Assembly: GCF_030540835.1 (NCBI RefSeq)
Contig: NZ_JAUOEK010000068.1
Span: 1-64,000 of the forward strand
Source of the DNA: Flavivirga aquimarina
GTDB lineage: Bacteria > Bacteroidota > Bacteroidia > Flavobacteriales > Flavobacteriaceae
Length of the DNA: 64,000 bases
Reading direction: 5' to 3'
Shown here piece by piece: positions 45,317-53,089 of the stretch (position 1 is its first letter; each line of letters begins with the position of its first letter). The notes under the pieces are model-generated. The model made no database searches and was not told the DNA's origin. It was given only the letters and a program-made list of their open reading frames with translations. A program made the translations under genes and the position numbers.

Positions 45317-46258
45317 CTACATTACAAATTTCGAGCTTATAGATTGATTATTATGTACTTTTTCCATAACCTCAGCAAATAAGTCGGCACAGCTTAAAAC
45401 CTTAATTTTATCACTTTTTTGAGATAACGGAATAGAATCTGTTACTATAAGTTCTTCTAATTTTGATTTTTCTAAATTTTCATAAGCTTTCCCAGACAAT
45501 ATAGGATGTGTACAAATAGCTCTTACACTTAATGCGCCACGCTCCATCATTAAATCTGCTGCTTTTGTTAGTGTACCTGCTGTATCTACCATATCATCTA
45601 CAAGTACTACATTTTTGCCTGTAACATCCCCGATTAATTCCATATGCGAAATTATATTGGCTTTAGCTCGTTGCTTATAACATATTACTACGTCACTTTC
45701 TAAGGCTTTAGAATAGGCATAGGCTCTTTTTGAACCTCCCATATCTGGAGATGCAATGGTTAAATTATCTAAATTCAAGCTTTGTAAATAAGGTAGAAAA
45801 ATTGTAGATGCAAACAAGTGATCTACTGGTTTTTCAAAAAAGCCTTGAATCTGATCGGCATGCAAATCCATGGTTATAATACGTGTTGCTCCAGCAGCTT
45901 CTAACATTTTTGCTACAAGCTTAGCCGCAATAGGTACTCTGGGTTTATCTTTTCTATCTTGCCTTGCCCAACCAAAATAAGGCATTACTGCCGTAATGTG
46001 TCTTGCCGATGCTCGTTTTGCAGCGTCAATCATCAATAGCATTTCCATTAAATTTTCCGGACCCGGATTGGTAGAACCAATAATAAAAATTCTGGTACCT
46101 CTAATAGACTCTTCATATGATGGTTGAAATTCTCCATCACTATAAGTAGATGTAATAACATTACCTAAATCGGCTCCAAAGGATTTAGCTATTTTTTCAC
46201 CTAGCACTTTACTCTGCTTACATGCAAAAATTTTAGCTTCGGGAATAACAATTGGCAT
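45317..46258 (-). CDS. prs: Ribose-phosphate pyrophosphokinase
   Basis: A 313-residue PRPP synthetase that makes 5-phosphoribosyl diphosphate from ribose 5-phosphate and ATP. The class I pattern is complete: RGTRIFIIGSTNPG flexible region, DLHADQIQGFF catalytic stretch, and the PRPP-binding loop VLVDDMVDTAGTL. Gene order prs-rplY-pth on one strand is conserved in many bacteria. The gap 45194-45316 has no clear terminator. Confidence 0.97.
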   Translation of the reverse strand: MPIVIPEAKIFACKQSKVLGEKIAKSFGADLGNVITSTYSDGEFQPSYEESIRGTRIFIIGSTNPGPENLMEMLLMIDAAKRASARHITAVMPYFGWARQDRKDKPRVPIAAKLVAKMLEAAGATRIITMDLHADQIQGFFEKPVDHLFASTIFLPYLQSLNLDNLTIASPDMGGSKRAYAYSKALESDVVICYKQRAKANIISHMELIGDVTGKNVVLVDDMVDTAGTLTKAADLMMERGALSVRAICTHPILSGKAYENLEKSKLEELIVTDSIPLSQKSDKIKVLSCADLFAEVMEKVHNNQSISSKFVM

Positions 46259-46310
46259 AGTTAACTTGTTGTTTTATAGTACTAAAAAGCACCCTTTTTT
46301 AAACGAGGTG

Positions 46311-46318
46311 CAAATTTA
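46311..46318 (-). promoter_or_regulatory. -7 box of prs
   Basis: On the minus strand TAAATTTG, a perfect -7 box, about 50 bp before the prs start codon. No TTG lies at the proper spacing. A small GCACC/GGTGC hairpin follows in the leader (46289-46311). Confidence 0.4.
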
Positions 46319-46383
46319 TACATTTATTTTCACCTAAAAAGTATATTGCTCTGTATTTTTATGATTAATATCGAAAAAATCTA

Positions 46384-46391
46384 TATTTTTG
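46384..46391 (+). promoter_or_regulatory. -7 box of the tRNA-Leu transcript
   Basis: TATTTTTG, a perfect -7 box, lies just before the truncated tRNA-Leu copy at 46402 and 57 bp before the intact tRNA. If this is the promoter, the pre-tRNA leader contains the truncated copy. Confidence 0.45.
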
Positions 46392-46401
46392 CTGTCCGAA
46401 A

Positions 46402-46440
46402 TGCTCAAGTGGCGATCCCGATAGCTATCGGGAGGTAGAC
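46402..46440 (+). pseudogene. Truncated tRNA-Leu 5' copy interrupted by a palindrome
   Basis: Positions 46402-46414 repeat the first 12 bases of the tRNA-Leu gene (plus one base before it), and 46434-46440 repeat the D-loop GGTAGAC. Between them, in place of GAATT, is a perfect 18-bp palindrome (46416-46433). The copy ends before the anticodon arm, so it cannot be a functional tRNA. Confidence 0.7.
46416..46433. repeat. 18-bp perfect palindrome
   Basis: TCCCGATAGCTATCGGGA, perfectly self-complementary. Shares the core of the 20-bp near-palindrome inside lysC (19552-19571). It sits in the D-arm of the truncated tRNA copy. Confidence 0.8.
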
Positions 46441-46447
46441 ACTTCAT

Positions 46448-46529
46448 GCTCAAGTGGCGGAATTGGTAGACGCGCTGGATTCAAAATCCAGTTTCTTCGG
46501 AAGTGTGGGTTCGATTCCCACCTTGAGTA
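46448..46529 (+). tRNA. tRNA-Leu (anticodon CAA)
   Basis: An 82-base tRNA with an 7-bp acceptor stem (GCTCAAG with CTTGAGT, first pair G-T), D-arm GGCGGAATTGGTAGACGCGC, anticodon stem CTGGA/TCCAG with loop TTCAAAA (anticodon CAA, reads UUG), a long variable arm TTTCTTCGGAAGT and a T-arm with GTTCGATTC. The long variable arm and G-rich D-loop confirm type II leucine. CCA is not encoded. A terminator follows directly. Confidence 0.95.
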
Positions 46530-46580
46530 CAAAAGGCTTTAACAGAAATGTTGAAGCCTTTTTTATTTCACAGGTACAAC
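46518..46580 (+). repeat. att-like direct repeat, copy 1 (tRNA-Leu 3' end plus terminator)
   Basis: From CCACCTTGAG in the tRNA T-arm to the end of the terminator region. Copy 2 (58657) matches it without change for the first 29 bases and closely for about 60. Copy 3 (62807) is decayed. The repeat bounds two gene modules in the same way as integrative elements use tRNA 3' ends. Confidence 0.85.
46531..46564 (+). terminator. Terminator of tRNA-Leu
   Basis: A 9-bp stem AAAAGGCTT/AAGCCTTTT (46531-46539 with 46554-46562) ending in a T run, directly after the tRNA. Confidence 0.85.
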
Positions 46581-46998
46581 AAAATAAAATTCAACTTAAA
46601 TATTTATAGCTCAATATTTGGAAAATGCTTTTCAATTCTGGACTAGATTTAAAGCTCCTTATCTCGGTAATCACACTATTTTTGGATCAAAAACATAAGT
46701 CTGTCGCTAAACTAAAAATCTGGTATTTTTATACATAAACAGCCAATTATAATTTAAAATAACGATACAGCACTTTAGACGTTAGAGGACTTATGTTTCT
46801 AGAATTCGCGAAAGATTATTTAGTAGTTAAAGGTTTTTAGATAATCTGTATTCGAAAATTCAAATCAATTATTTAATTTAAACACATAATTGACAAGGTT
46901 TTCTCTTAATTTCCTGTACTTTCTTGCGAGGAATCAAGAGTCCTTTTTTTGATTATTATTTATTATTAAAGGTAATCTCTCTTAAAAAATACAACATC
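46581..46998. other. Gene-free start of module A
   Basis: About 420 bp without a convincing gene. A 37-codon ATG frame at 46625-46738 exists but has no start signal, family resemblance or context support. The sequence may be remnants of an integration junction; nothing specific can be named. Confidence 0.4.
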
Positions 46999-47843
46999 TT
47001 ATTGAGTAGATTTTAAAAAGAACCGCCCTTGTTCATCATCATAAGAGTATGTAATTGTATTGTACATATATTTCTTTAAAATCTCAAGTTCTTTAATTTC
47101 CTCTTTTTTTGGTTTCTTATTAACATTTAATTTTTGAACAAACACTAAATCCTCATTATCTTTTGGTTTGAGGAGATTTCTAACATAATATTTCTCCATA
47201 AGTAAAAGGGTACTTAATAAAATACTATTACCGTCTTGCTTCATTTTCTTAATATCACATAAATGTTCTGTTAAAAACTTTGGAAGCACATTATTTATAG
47301 ACTTAGGAGTTACTTCTTTGTTTTTTACCGAATAGAACTTAGCTTTATCTCGGTCAAAGTCAATCATTCTCACACCTAAAAATAAATGAATATTCTTATC
47401 TATTAATATTAACTTGCTTTTATCTTTATTATTCCAAAATGCAGTGGCTTGAGTTGCTACCTTTTCTTCAATAGAAAGTACATTTAGAGTAATGGATTTA
47501 GTAATATATTCTTTAGAATCTACTAACACAAAGGCTTTCCCTATAGTTAACCTTCCAGGTTTTAAAGCTTTAATTTTATGATAATATATTTTTGAATCAA
47601 TTCTTTTTCCTTCTTTCCAACCACCACGCACTATTTTTCCTGGTTTTGAAACAAATTTAAAGTCTTTAAAATCAGGAGCTTTAAAGTTACTTATTTTTTC
47701 ATCTGTTATAGAATCAAGTATAAAATTAACAGTAAAAATATCATCAATAGCGATATTATCTTGACTTATAACAGCTTTAAAACTTACTTGCCCAAGCATT
47801 GTATTTGTAATAAAAGTAATATATATAGTATCTTAAAATTCAT
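46999..47843 (-). pseudogene. BatD-like exported protein gene, frameshifted behind its signal peptide
   Basis: The long open part (46999-47799, 266 codons) encodes a protein whose first 110 residues resemble the Ig-like repeats of BatD/oxygen-tolerance proteins (ISQDNIAIDDIFTVNFIL, KYYHKIKALKPGRLTIGKAFV-type strands), followed by an unassigned Lys-rich region. It has no signal peptide of its own, but the frame just upstream from ATG 47843 encodes MNFKILYILLLLQIQCLG and joins it if one G is added in the GGG run near 47790. So a 1-bp deletion, or a sequencing error, has split the gene. It is the last gene of the module A operon. Confidence 0.65.
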
Positions 47844-47897
47844 TTTTAACTCATATGTTATAAATAGACTCTCTCTTAATAGTAATTTGTAAAAAAG

Positions 47898-48371
47898 CTA
47901 TTTCACATCATTTTCAGGGGTATCTAAATGATGAAGATTATATTTTTTAAATAAACCAAAAGTTGTATAATTTCCTTTTATAGCCTCTAAATAAACTTCA
48001 TGATTAATTTCAAATTTTCTACTTCCACCACCTTGTATAGATAATTGATACTCTATAAAAAACTTATCATTTTCTATTGTTAGAATAAAGTCCTTACCAT
48101 AATAGGTATTAGAACTATTTTTAGAAATAGATATAGGCTTGACTTTAATAGAACCTTGTTCAATAATTATTGTATGTAGTTTATACTTTTTAAAAAGTTC
48201 TTTAGTACTTCTTTCTCCAAAAACAATATCTTTGAAGACTGTCTCGTCAATTTCAACTTTTATTTTTTTTTTAAAAACTGTATTAGCTATGGGAGTTACA
48301 TATAGAATTGGAGGATTGTCTCCTTCTTGTTTAACTATCCAACCGTTATCTAATTCATATTGTTTATTCAT
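47898..48371 (-). CDS. Candidate immunity protein with an internal duplication
   Basis: A 157-residue protein without a signal peptide. Two copies of one motif are visible: VEIDETVFKDIVFGERSTKELFKKYKLH around residues 38-66 and FEINHEVYLEAIKGNYTTFGLFKKYNLHH around 119-147, so the protein is two repeats of about 80 residues. I know no family for it. It starts 10 bp after the stop of the toxin-like gene, the usual place of an immunity gene, and lies before the BatD-like frame. The immunity role is inference from position and cytoplasmic nature. Confidence 0.55.
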   Translation of the reverse strand: MNKQYELDNGWIVKQEGDNPPILYVTPIANTVFKKKIKVEIDETVFKDIVFGERSTKELFKKYKLHTIIIEQGSIKVKPISISKNSSNTYYGKDFILTIENDKFFIEYQLSIQGGGSRKFEINHEVYLEAIKGNYTTFGLFKKYNLHHLDTPENDVK

Positions 48372-48381
48372 AATTAAAAAA

Positions 48382-51288
48382 TTATAATTTAGTATATGGT
48401 AAATTAGGGTCTGAAAGATCTATAATACCTTCAGGCACTCCTCCAGAAGTAATTCCTCCTGGTTGCCAAAACTCATCTATAACTCCAGATTCATTTCCTG
48501 AAGGGATTTTAACTTCTCCAAAATCATTCTTTTCAATCCAAGCTATAACCGCATCATCACCTGTTAGATCACCCGGGTTTAAGCCTAGCTTGGTCTCTAT
48601 TTGTGCCAAATCACCGCCCGTTTCTGCAATTAAGTTGTCGTATTCACTTTTAGGCATTGTAAAAGCATCATTAGGTCCAAGTGTTCCGTATGTATCAATA
48701 TTAGACTGTTTGGTAAATCTAACAGCTCCATCATCAAATTTAGCTAAATGATTTGAAATATACTGTGGATCCAAATAAGTATTTGGATTTGGTCTAGAGC
48801 CTTTAGGAATTCCTAGGATCTCATGAAACTTCTTTACTAAATCGTCCCCCACAGTAACAACATCATCCCCTCTTTTAAGAATTAACCTACCCGCATTATC
48901 CATTGTGGTTTCAAAACCTTTTTTAGCAGCTTTGGCGGCAGCTTTGGCAGCAGTACCCAGCTTTCGAGTAATTTGTGTGATTTTGTTAAAAATCTTAATA
49001 CTCTTTAAAGCTCCTTTAATTGCACTACCACCCACTGCAGTTGCTACTAAACCAGCTATAGCTAAAGCAACTCCTAATTTATCGCCATTGTTTATACTAC
49101 GTACTAACTCTATAATATCACTGCCAGGTAAAAAAGCTATTAATGCTTCTACTAAAAATGGCTCTGCAATAGTTAAATAATCACCGAAATCCATTTCTTG
49201 GTCTGCCACTTCTTGATTTTCTGGAAGCGCATCTATTGCAGCTGTTTCAACAGTATCTTCTGTAACTTGCCTTAAACCTTCAGCATCTGTAATACTGCCT
49301 ATATTAAAATCATAAGGTGCACTTATATCCAAAGTACTTTGTATGTTTTTAAGAATTTCAGAGTGTGATTCTAATTCTAATACATCATTAGCTGAAGCAT
49401 TACCATATACCGTTGATACTATTTGATTTGTTTCTCCTCCTAATTGTTCTATTACAGCTACAAACTCTTTTTCGTAATTAATAATTACTTCTCTGCTTGC
49501 CATTAACGGTGGTGGCGTGTTTTGTAGAGCTATAGCTTGTAATATAAGATCACTACAATTTTCTAGTGCATCTTCACTGCATGGCGCCTTTTCACAGCCA
49601 GCTGTTATGTCATAGTCTCTATCATGGGGCAAAGAAAAACGATGATAGTCTGTTTCATCATTGGCTTCTACTATATATTCTACTTCAAATTCAATACATC
49701 CCCCTTCAGGAATATCTGTATATGCTATAACTTCTACTTCTTCATATGTTCTAGTACCATCACCGTTATTGATTGGGTCTAAAAAATTATATATAGCTTT
49801 TACAGATCCACAATCATCGTATATAATACCTGATGGACCTTCTCCTCCAGTTTCAGGATTAAGATAATATGGTAAGGTAATTTCTACTGATTTTGTAAAT
49901 CTTCGTCCAGCTTCTAATGGGAATTCATCACAAATTCTCACAACTTCTATATCGGTGTCGTAACCATAAAGAGGTGGTAAAACTTGTTTTTCTAATTGTT
50001 CTTGATAGTCTTTACTAATATTAATTTCTAAATTTTCAATTCCATCAAAGCCATCTACATCTAACCGTATTCTTATGCTATTAAAAGTACCTGGAGTTAC
50101 AGTTTTTTGGCCGATTGTGTTAATATCACCATTCCAATTATTATAGAAATGCCCTAGAACATAAGTACCTATTTTTCCAACCCCTTCTTTCATGATATGG
50201 CCTACTTCTCTTACTGAATGAGGAGACCATGCTTCAGGAACTTCAATATTTAAATACATTCCATATGAGGTAGTATTAAATATAAGACCATTAGCTTTAA
50301 GAATTACAACACGCTTATTATCTACAATAGTGTTCTTAGTTATAGTAGCAGAATCAGCTAACGGGGATAAAGGTGTGTCATCATCAGTAGAATTGTTCTG
50401 ATTTTCTTCTTCATCTCCAGGGGCTTCAACAGTATATTCTGCAACAATCACATCTTCTTCATCTTCATCAGGACTAGTATTACTATCAGGTACAGAACTG
50501 TTTCCATTTCCTTCTATAGGTATTTGAACTGATGTCATTATAGTGTCATCCGACATATAATCAGGAAAGTCTGCTGTAATAGTTAATACTGTATACGCTG
50601 CAATTCCATCTACCATTGCCAAACCCGAAAGTTCATAGTTTCCTATATCTATACCGGGAATTTGAAGGTCAGGCAATTTACCTACCAAATTTTTTACGAC
50701 AGGAAGAGAATAAGGGACTTTGACTGTAAATTGTTTAGATTTCCCATGTTTTAATTTTAAGTTAATTACCTTAATAACAACCGAACCATCATTTTTTACT
50801 TTTAAATTTAAATCTGGATTAGGAGTGCTGCCATCCTCATTGCCTGTTGTGTTATTCCCAACATTACTATTTGTGCTAGTATTTCCATTGGAATTTTCAC
50901 TATTTACATAAGGGCTATCATCACTAGGTTGGTCTATTACATAGCTAAAAGAATTTAAATCTTCATTATTAGTCCCCTCGACATTTATAACATGAAATAC
51001 TAATCCTGCACCTGAATAACCCGTTGTCATATTTCCAGAGTTTCCAGTTAGATATTCTGTATAAGCAATTGTATAGCCATTACTTATAGATTCAGATACA
51101 AATCCACCTCCACCTCCTGCAGTATAACTTAACTGGGAGTGAAATCCATCACTTGAATACCCACTGTCGCCCTCAAAAGGATCATCGTCCCAATCATCAT
51201 CTGAATCTTCCTGAGCATAAACATTTCCTTGTGCTGCTATAATGCTTAGAAACAAAAATAGTACAGTTTTTAAATAACTTGTTTTCAT
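48382..51288 (-). CDS. Exported polymorphic-toxin-like protein
   Basis: A 968-residue protein: signal peptide (1-25, VYAQ), acidic start (EDSDDDWDDDPF), a long beta-rich exported region (about 50-640) with Asn/Asp/Ser-rich linkers, then a hydrophobic pre-toxin-like stretch (about 715-760: LPGSDIIELVRSINNGDKLG, GLVATAVGGSAIKG), an Ala/Lys-rich linker, and a C-terminal domain (about 836-968) with ISNHLAKFDDGAVRF, MPKSEYDNLIAETGGDL and SGNESGVIDEFWQPGGITSG. The tail has the pattern of variable C-terminal toxin domains. No T9SS sorting domain is present. Toxin activity is inference; the enzyme type is not recognised. A small gene with no signal peptide follows at once. Confidence 0.6.
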   Translation of the reverse strand: MKTSYLKTVLFLFLSIIAAQGNVYAQEDSDDDWDDDPFEGDSGYSSDGFHSQLSYTAGGGGGFVSESISNGYTIAYTEYLTGNSGNMTTGYSGAGLVFHVINVEGTNNEDLNSFSYVIDQPSDDSPYVNSENSNGNTSTNSNVGNNTTGNEDGSTPNPDLNLKVKNDGSVVIKVINLKLKHGKSKQFTVKVPYSLPVVKNLVGKLPDLQIPGIDIGNYELSGLAMVDGIAAYTVLTITADFPDYMSDDTIMTSVQIPIEGNGNSSVPDSNTSPDEDEEDVIVAEYTVEAPGDEEENQNNSTDDDTPLSPLADSATITKNTIVDNKRVVILKANGLIFNTTSYGMYLNIEVPEAWSPHSVREVGHIMKEGVGKIGTYVLGHFYNNWNGDINTIGQKTVTPGTFNSIRIRLDVDGFDGIENLEINISKDYQEQLEKQVLPPLYGYDTDIEVVRICDEFPLEAGRRFTKSVEITLPYYLNPETGGEGPSGIIYDDCGSVKAIYNFLDPINNGDGTRTYEEVEVIAYTDIPEGGCIEFEVEYIVEANDETDYHRFSLPHDRDYDITAGCEKAPCSEDALENCSDLILQAIALQNTPPPLMASREVIINYEKEFVAVIEQLGGETNQIVSTVYGNASANDVLELESHSEILKNIQSTLDISAPYDFNIGSITDAEGLRQVTEDTVETAAIDALPENQEVADQEMDFGDYLTIAEPFLVEALIAFLPGSDIIELVRSINNGDKLGVALAIAGLVATAVGGSAIKGALKSIKIFNKITQITRKLGTAAKAAAKAAKKGFETTMDNAGRLILKRGDDVVTVGDDLVKKFHEILGIPKGSRPNPNTYLDPQYISNHLAKFDDGAVRFTKQSNIDTYGTLGPNDAFTMPKSEYDNLIAETGGDLAQIETKLGLNPGDLTGDDAVIAWIEKNDFGEVKIPSGNESGVIDEFWQPGGITSGGVPEGIIDLSDPNLPYTKL

Positions 51289-51292
51289 CTAT

Positions 51293-53089
51293 CTATTCTT
51301 TAATTATCACTTTAGTATGCACTAGACCATTTACTGTAACTTTTACAACATAATAGCCATTTTCTAAATTATCTCCATCAAAAAAATATAATTTTTCGCC
51401 TGCTGGTTGCAGATGATTATCTACCACTTTTTTATAAAACCCTCCATGTAAACTATAAATTTCTACAGTAGTATAACCTTCGATAGCCAAATCATATTGG
51501 ATTAACAAATCACTTTGAAATGGGTTAGGGAAAAGTTTTATAAAATTATTGCTCTGAGTATTTAATAATTCGTTAATGATTTCTTGACTAATTACTTCGC
51601 CATTATCTGTAACCACTTCTGTATTAGTTAATACTAATAATAGGGGAGTTCCTTTTTCATTCCAATTCAGTTCTTTACTTTCAACAAATGCAGTTAAATA
51701 CTCTATGTGATTTAATTTTTTAAGTTCTAAATCTGCTGATAAGACTTTTAAGCTTAAACTATCCACTAAATTGTCTTTGTATAGTTTAGGAATTGATATT
51801 GTAAAATCATCAAAATATAAACTTTCATCTTGAAGTATGCCCTCACCAGAATAAGAGTTGTTATTTATGGTAGTTGTATAATTTACAGCATCTGCATTGC
51901 TGTTTTTTTCTAGATTTACTGCAATAGGGAATTCACGAACAATATATTCACTTGCAAAATCTAGTTCAACTAATTTTCCTTGCCAGTTACTAGTGATATT
52001 ATCTATTGAAATTTCAACATTAAAGTCTTCATATTCTGTAGTTAAAACCTCATTAACCTGTTCTGTTTCTTGGTCAATATCAAATTCTTTAAAGTCTCCT
52101 AAAATAGTTTCAGGATCATTTTTATGTAGTTCTAAGTGTTCTAATAAACGAGGACTATTATAAATACCCTCATTATTTACTAAAAGTTCGATTGCTTGAT
52201 CTTTATTAATTGGCATTCCAAATCCAAAATAATTTAATATAGCAAGCCAATGTTTAGCCATTTGATAGTTGCTTTTTTCAAACCATGTTATAGCCTTATC
52301 ATAATTTTGTTCTACATTACCCATGCCTCTTAGATAATCGTAGCCAATACAATAAGCACTCATATCATCTCCCAGATGGTAACCATTCTCAAACAACTCT
52401 AAAGCCTTGTTATAATTTAAATCACAACCATAACCTCTTTCATATAGTTGTCCTAAATGTGCATGAGCTCTTGGGTGACCTTGGTTTACAGCCATAGTTA
52501 GATATTGATAAGCCTTGTTATAATCAATCTCTATTTTATCTCTAAAACCTTTTTTAGCATATTTACCAACAATATATTGAGCTTCAACACAACCTTCATC
52601 TGCAAATTTGGTAAGCCTTTCAATAGCCTTGATTTCATCTGCAACGACTATAGTGTTTCCTTTAAGTAAGGTGTAAACTTTATCCGTTTTTTCATCACAA
52701 GTCATGTAAGCAACTATTTCATCATCTTCTAAATCACACCCATTTTCTTTTTTATATAGTTCTAAAAGTAATTTTCTAGCTTTTTCGCTACCTGCATCTG
52801 CAGCTTTTTTAGCAAAATAGCAAGCTTTTTGAGTATCAAAAACCCCATACTTATCTTCAGAATTAGAATATATTTCACTCAATTTTAATTGAGCATCTAA
52901 ACAGCCACTTTCTGCAAAACGTGTTAAAAATTTAATCCCTCTGGGAATGTTTTGAATATAATAAGAAGATCCAACAATAAATTTTGTTTGAAATGCTGTA
53001 TCTTCTACGCAGTCGAAATCACCAGATTGAGTGAAGGCTGAAAAGATACTCGTTGTAAATACAAAGAGCATCATGAGCTTATTTTTCAT
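51293..53089 (-). CDS. Sel1-repeat protein with T9SS sorting domain
   Basis: A 598-residue exported protein: signal peptide (1-20, ending SAFTQ), about seven Sel1-type TPR units (about 40-290) such as GCVEAQYIVGKYAKKGFRDKI, AHAHLGQLYERGYGCDL and NKALELFENGYHLGDDMSAY, a beta-rich middle (about 340-510), and a T9SS type A sorting domain (about 515-598, KLFPNPFQSDLLIQYDL to HTKVIIKE). Sel1 repeats mediate protein contacts. It lies between the helical-repeat protein (4-bp overlap) and the toxin-like protein (4-bp gap), so one operon is certain. Confidence 0.82.
   Translation of the reverse strand: MKNKLMMLFVFTTSIFSAFTQSGDFDCVEDTAFQTKFIVGSSYYIQNIPRGIKFLTRFAESGCLDAQLKLSEIYSNSEDKYGVFDTQKACYFAKKAADAGSEKARKLLLELYKKENGCDLEDDEIVAYMTCDEKTDKVYTLLKGNTIVVADEIKAIERLTKFADEGCVEAQYIVGKYAKKGFRDKIEIDYNKAYQYLTMAVNQGHPRAHAHLGQLYERGYGCDLNYNKALELFENGYHLGDDMSAYCIGYDYLRGMGNVEQNYDKAITWFEKSNYQMAKHWLAILNYFGFGMPINKDQAIELLVNNEGIYNSPRLLEHLELHKNDPETILGDFKEFDIDQETEQVNEVLTTEYEDFNVEISIDNITSNWQGKLVELDFASEYIVREFPIAVNLEKNSNADAVNYTTTINNNSYSGEGILQDESLYFDDFTISIPKLYKDNLVDSLSLKVLSADLELKKLNHIEYLTAFVESKELNWNEKGTPLLLVLTNTEVVTDNGEVISQEIINELLNTQSNNFIKLFPNPFQSDLLIQYDLAIEGYTTVEIYSLHGGFYKKVVDNHLQPAGEKLYFFDGDNLENGYYVVKVTVNGLVHTKVIIKE

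Noticed and set aside
46625-46738. 37-codon frame after tRNA-Leu
   Set aside because: No relatives recognised, no promoter or downstream partner; fits chance in A/T-rich DNA.
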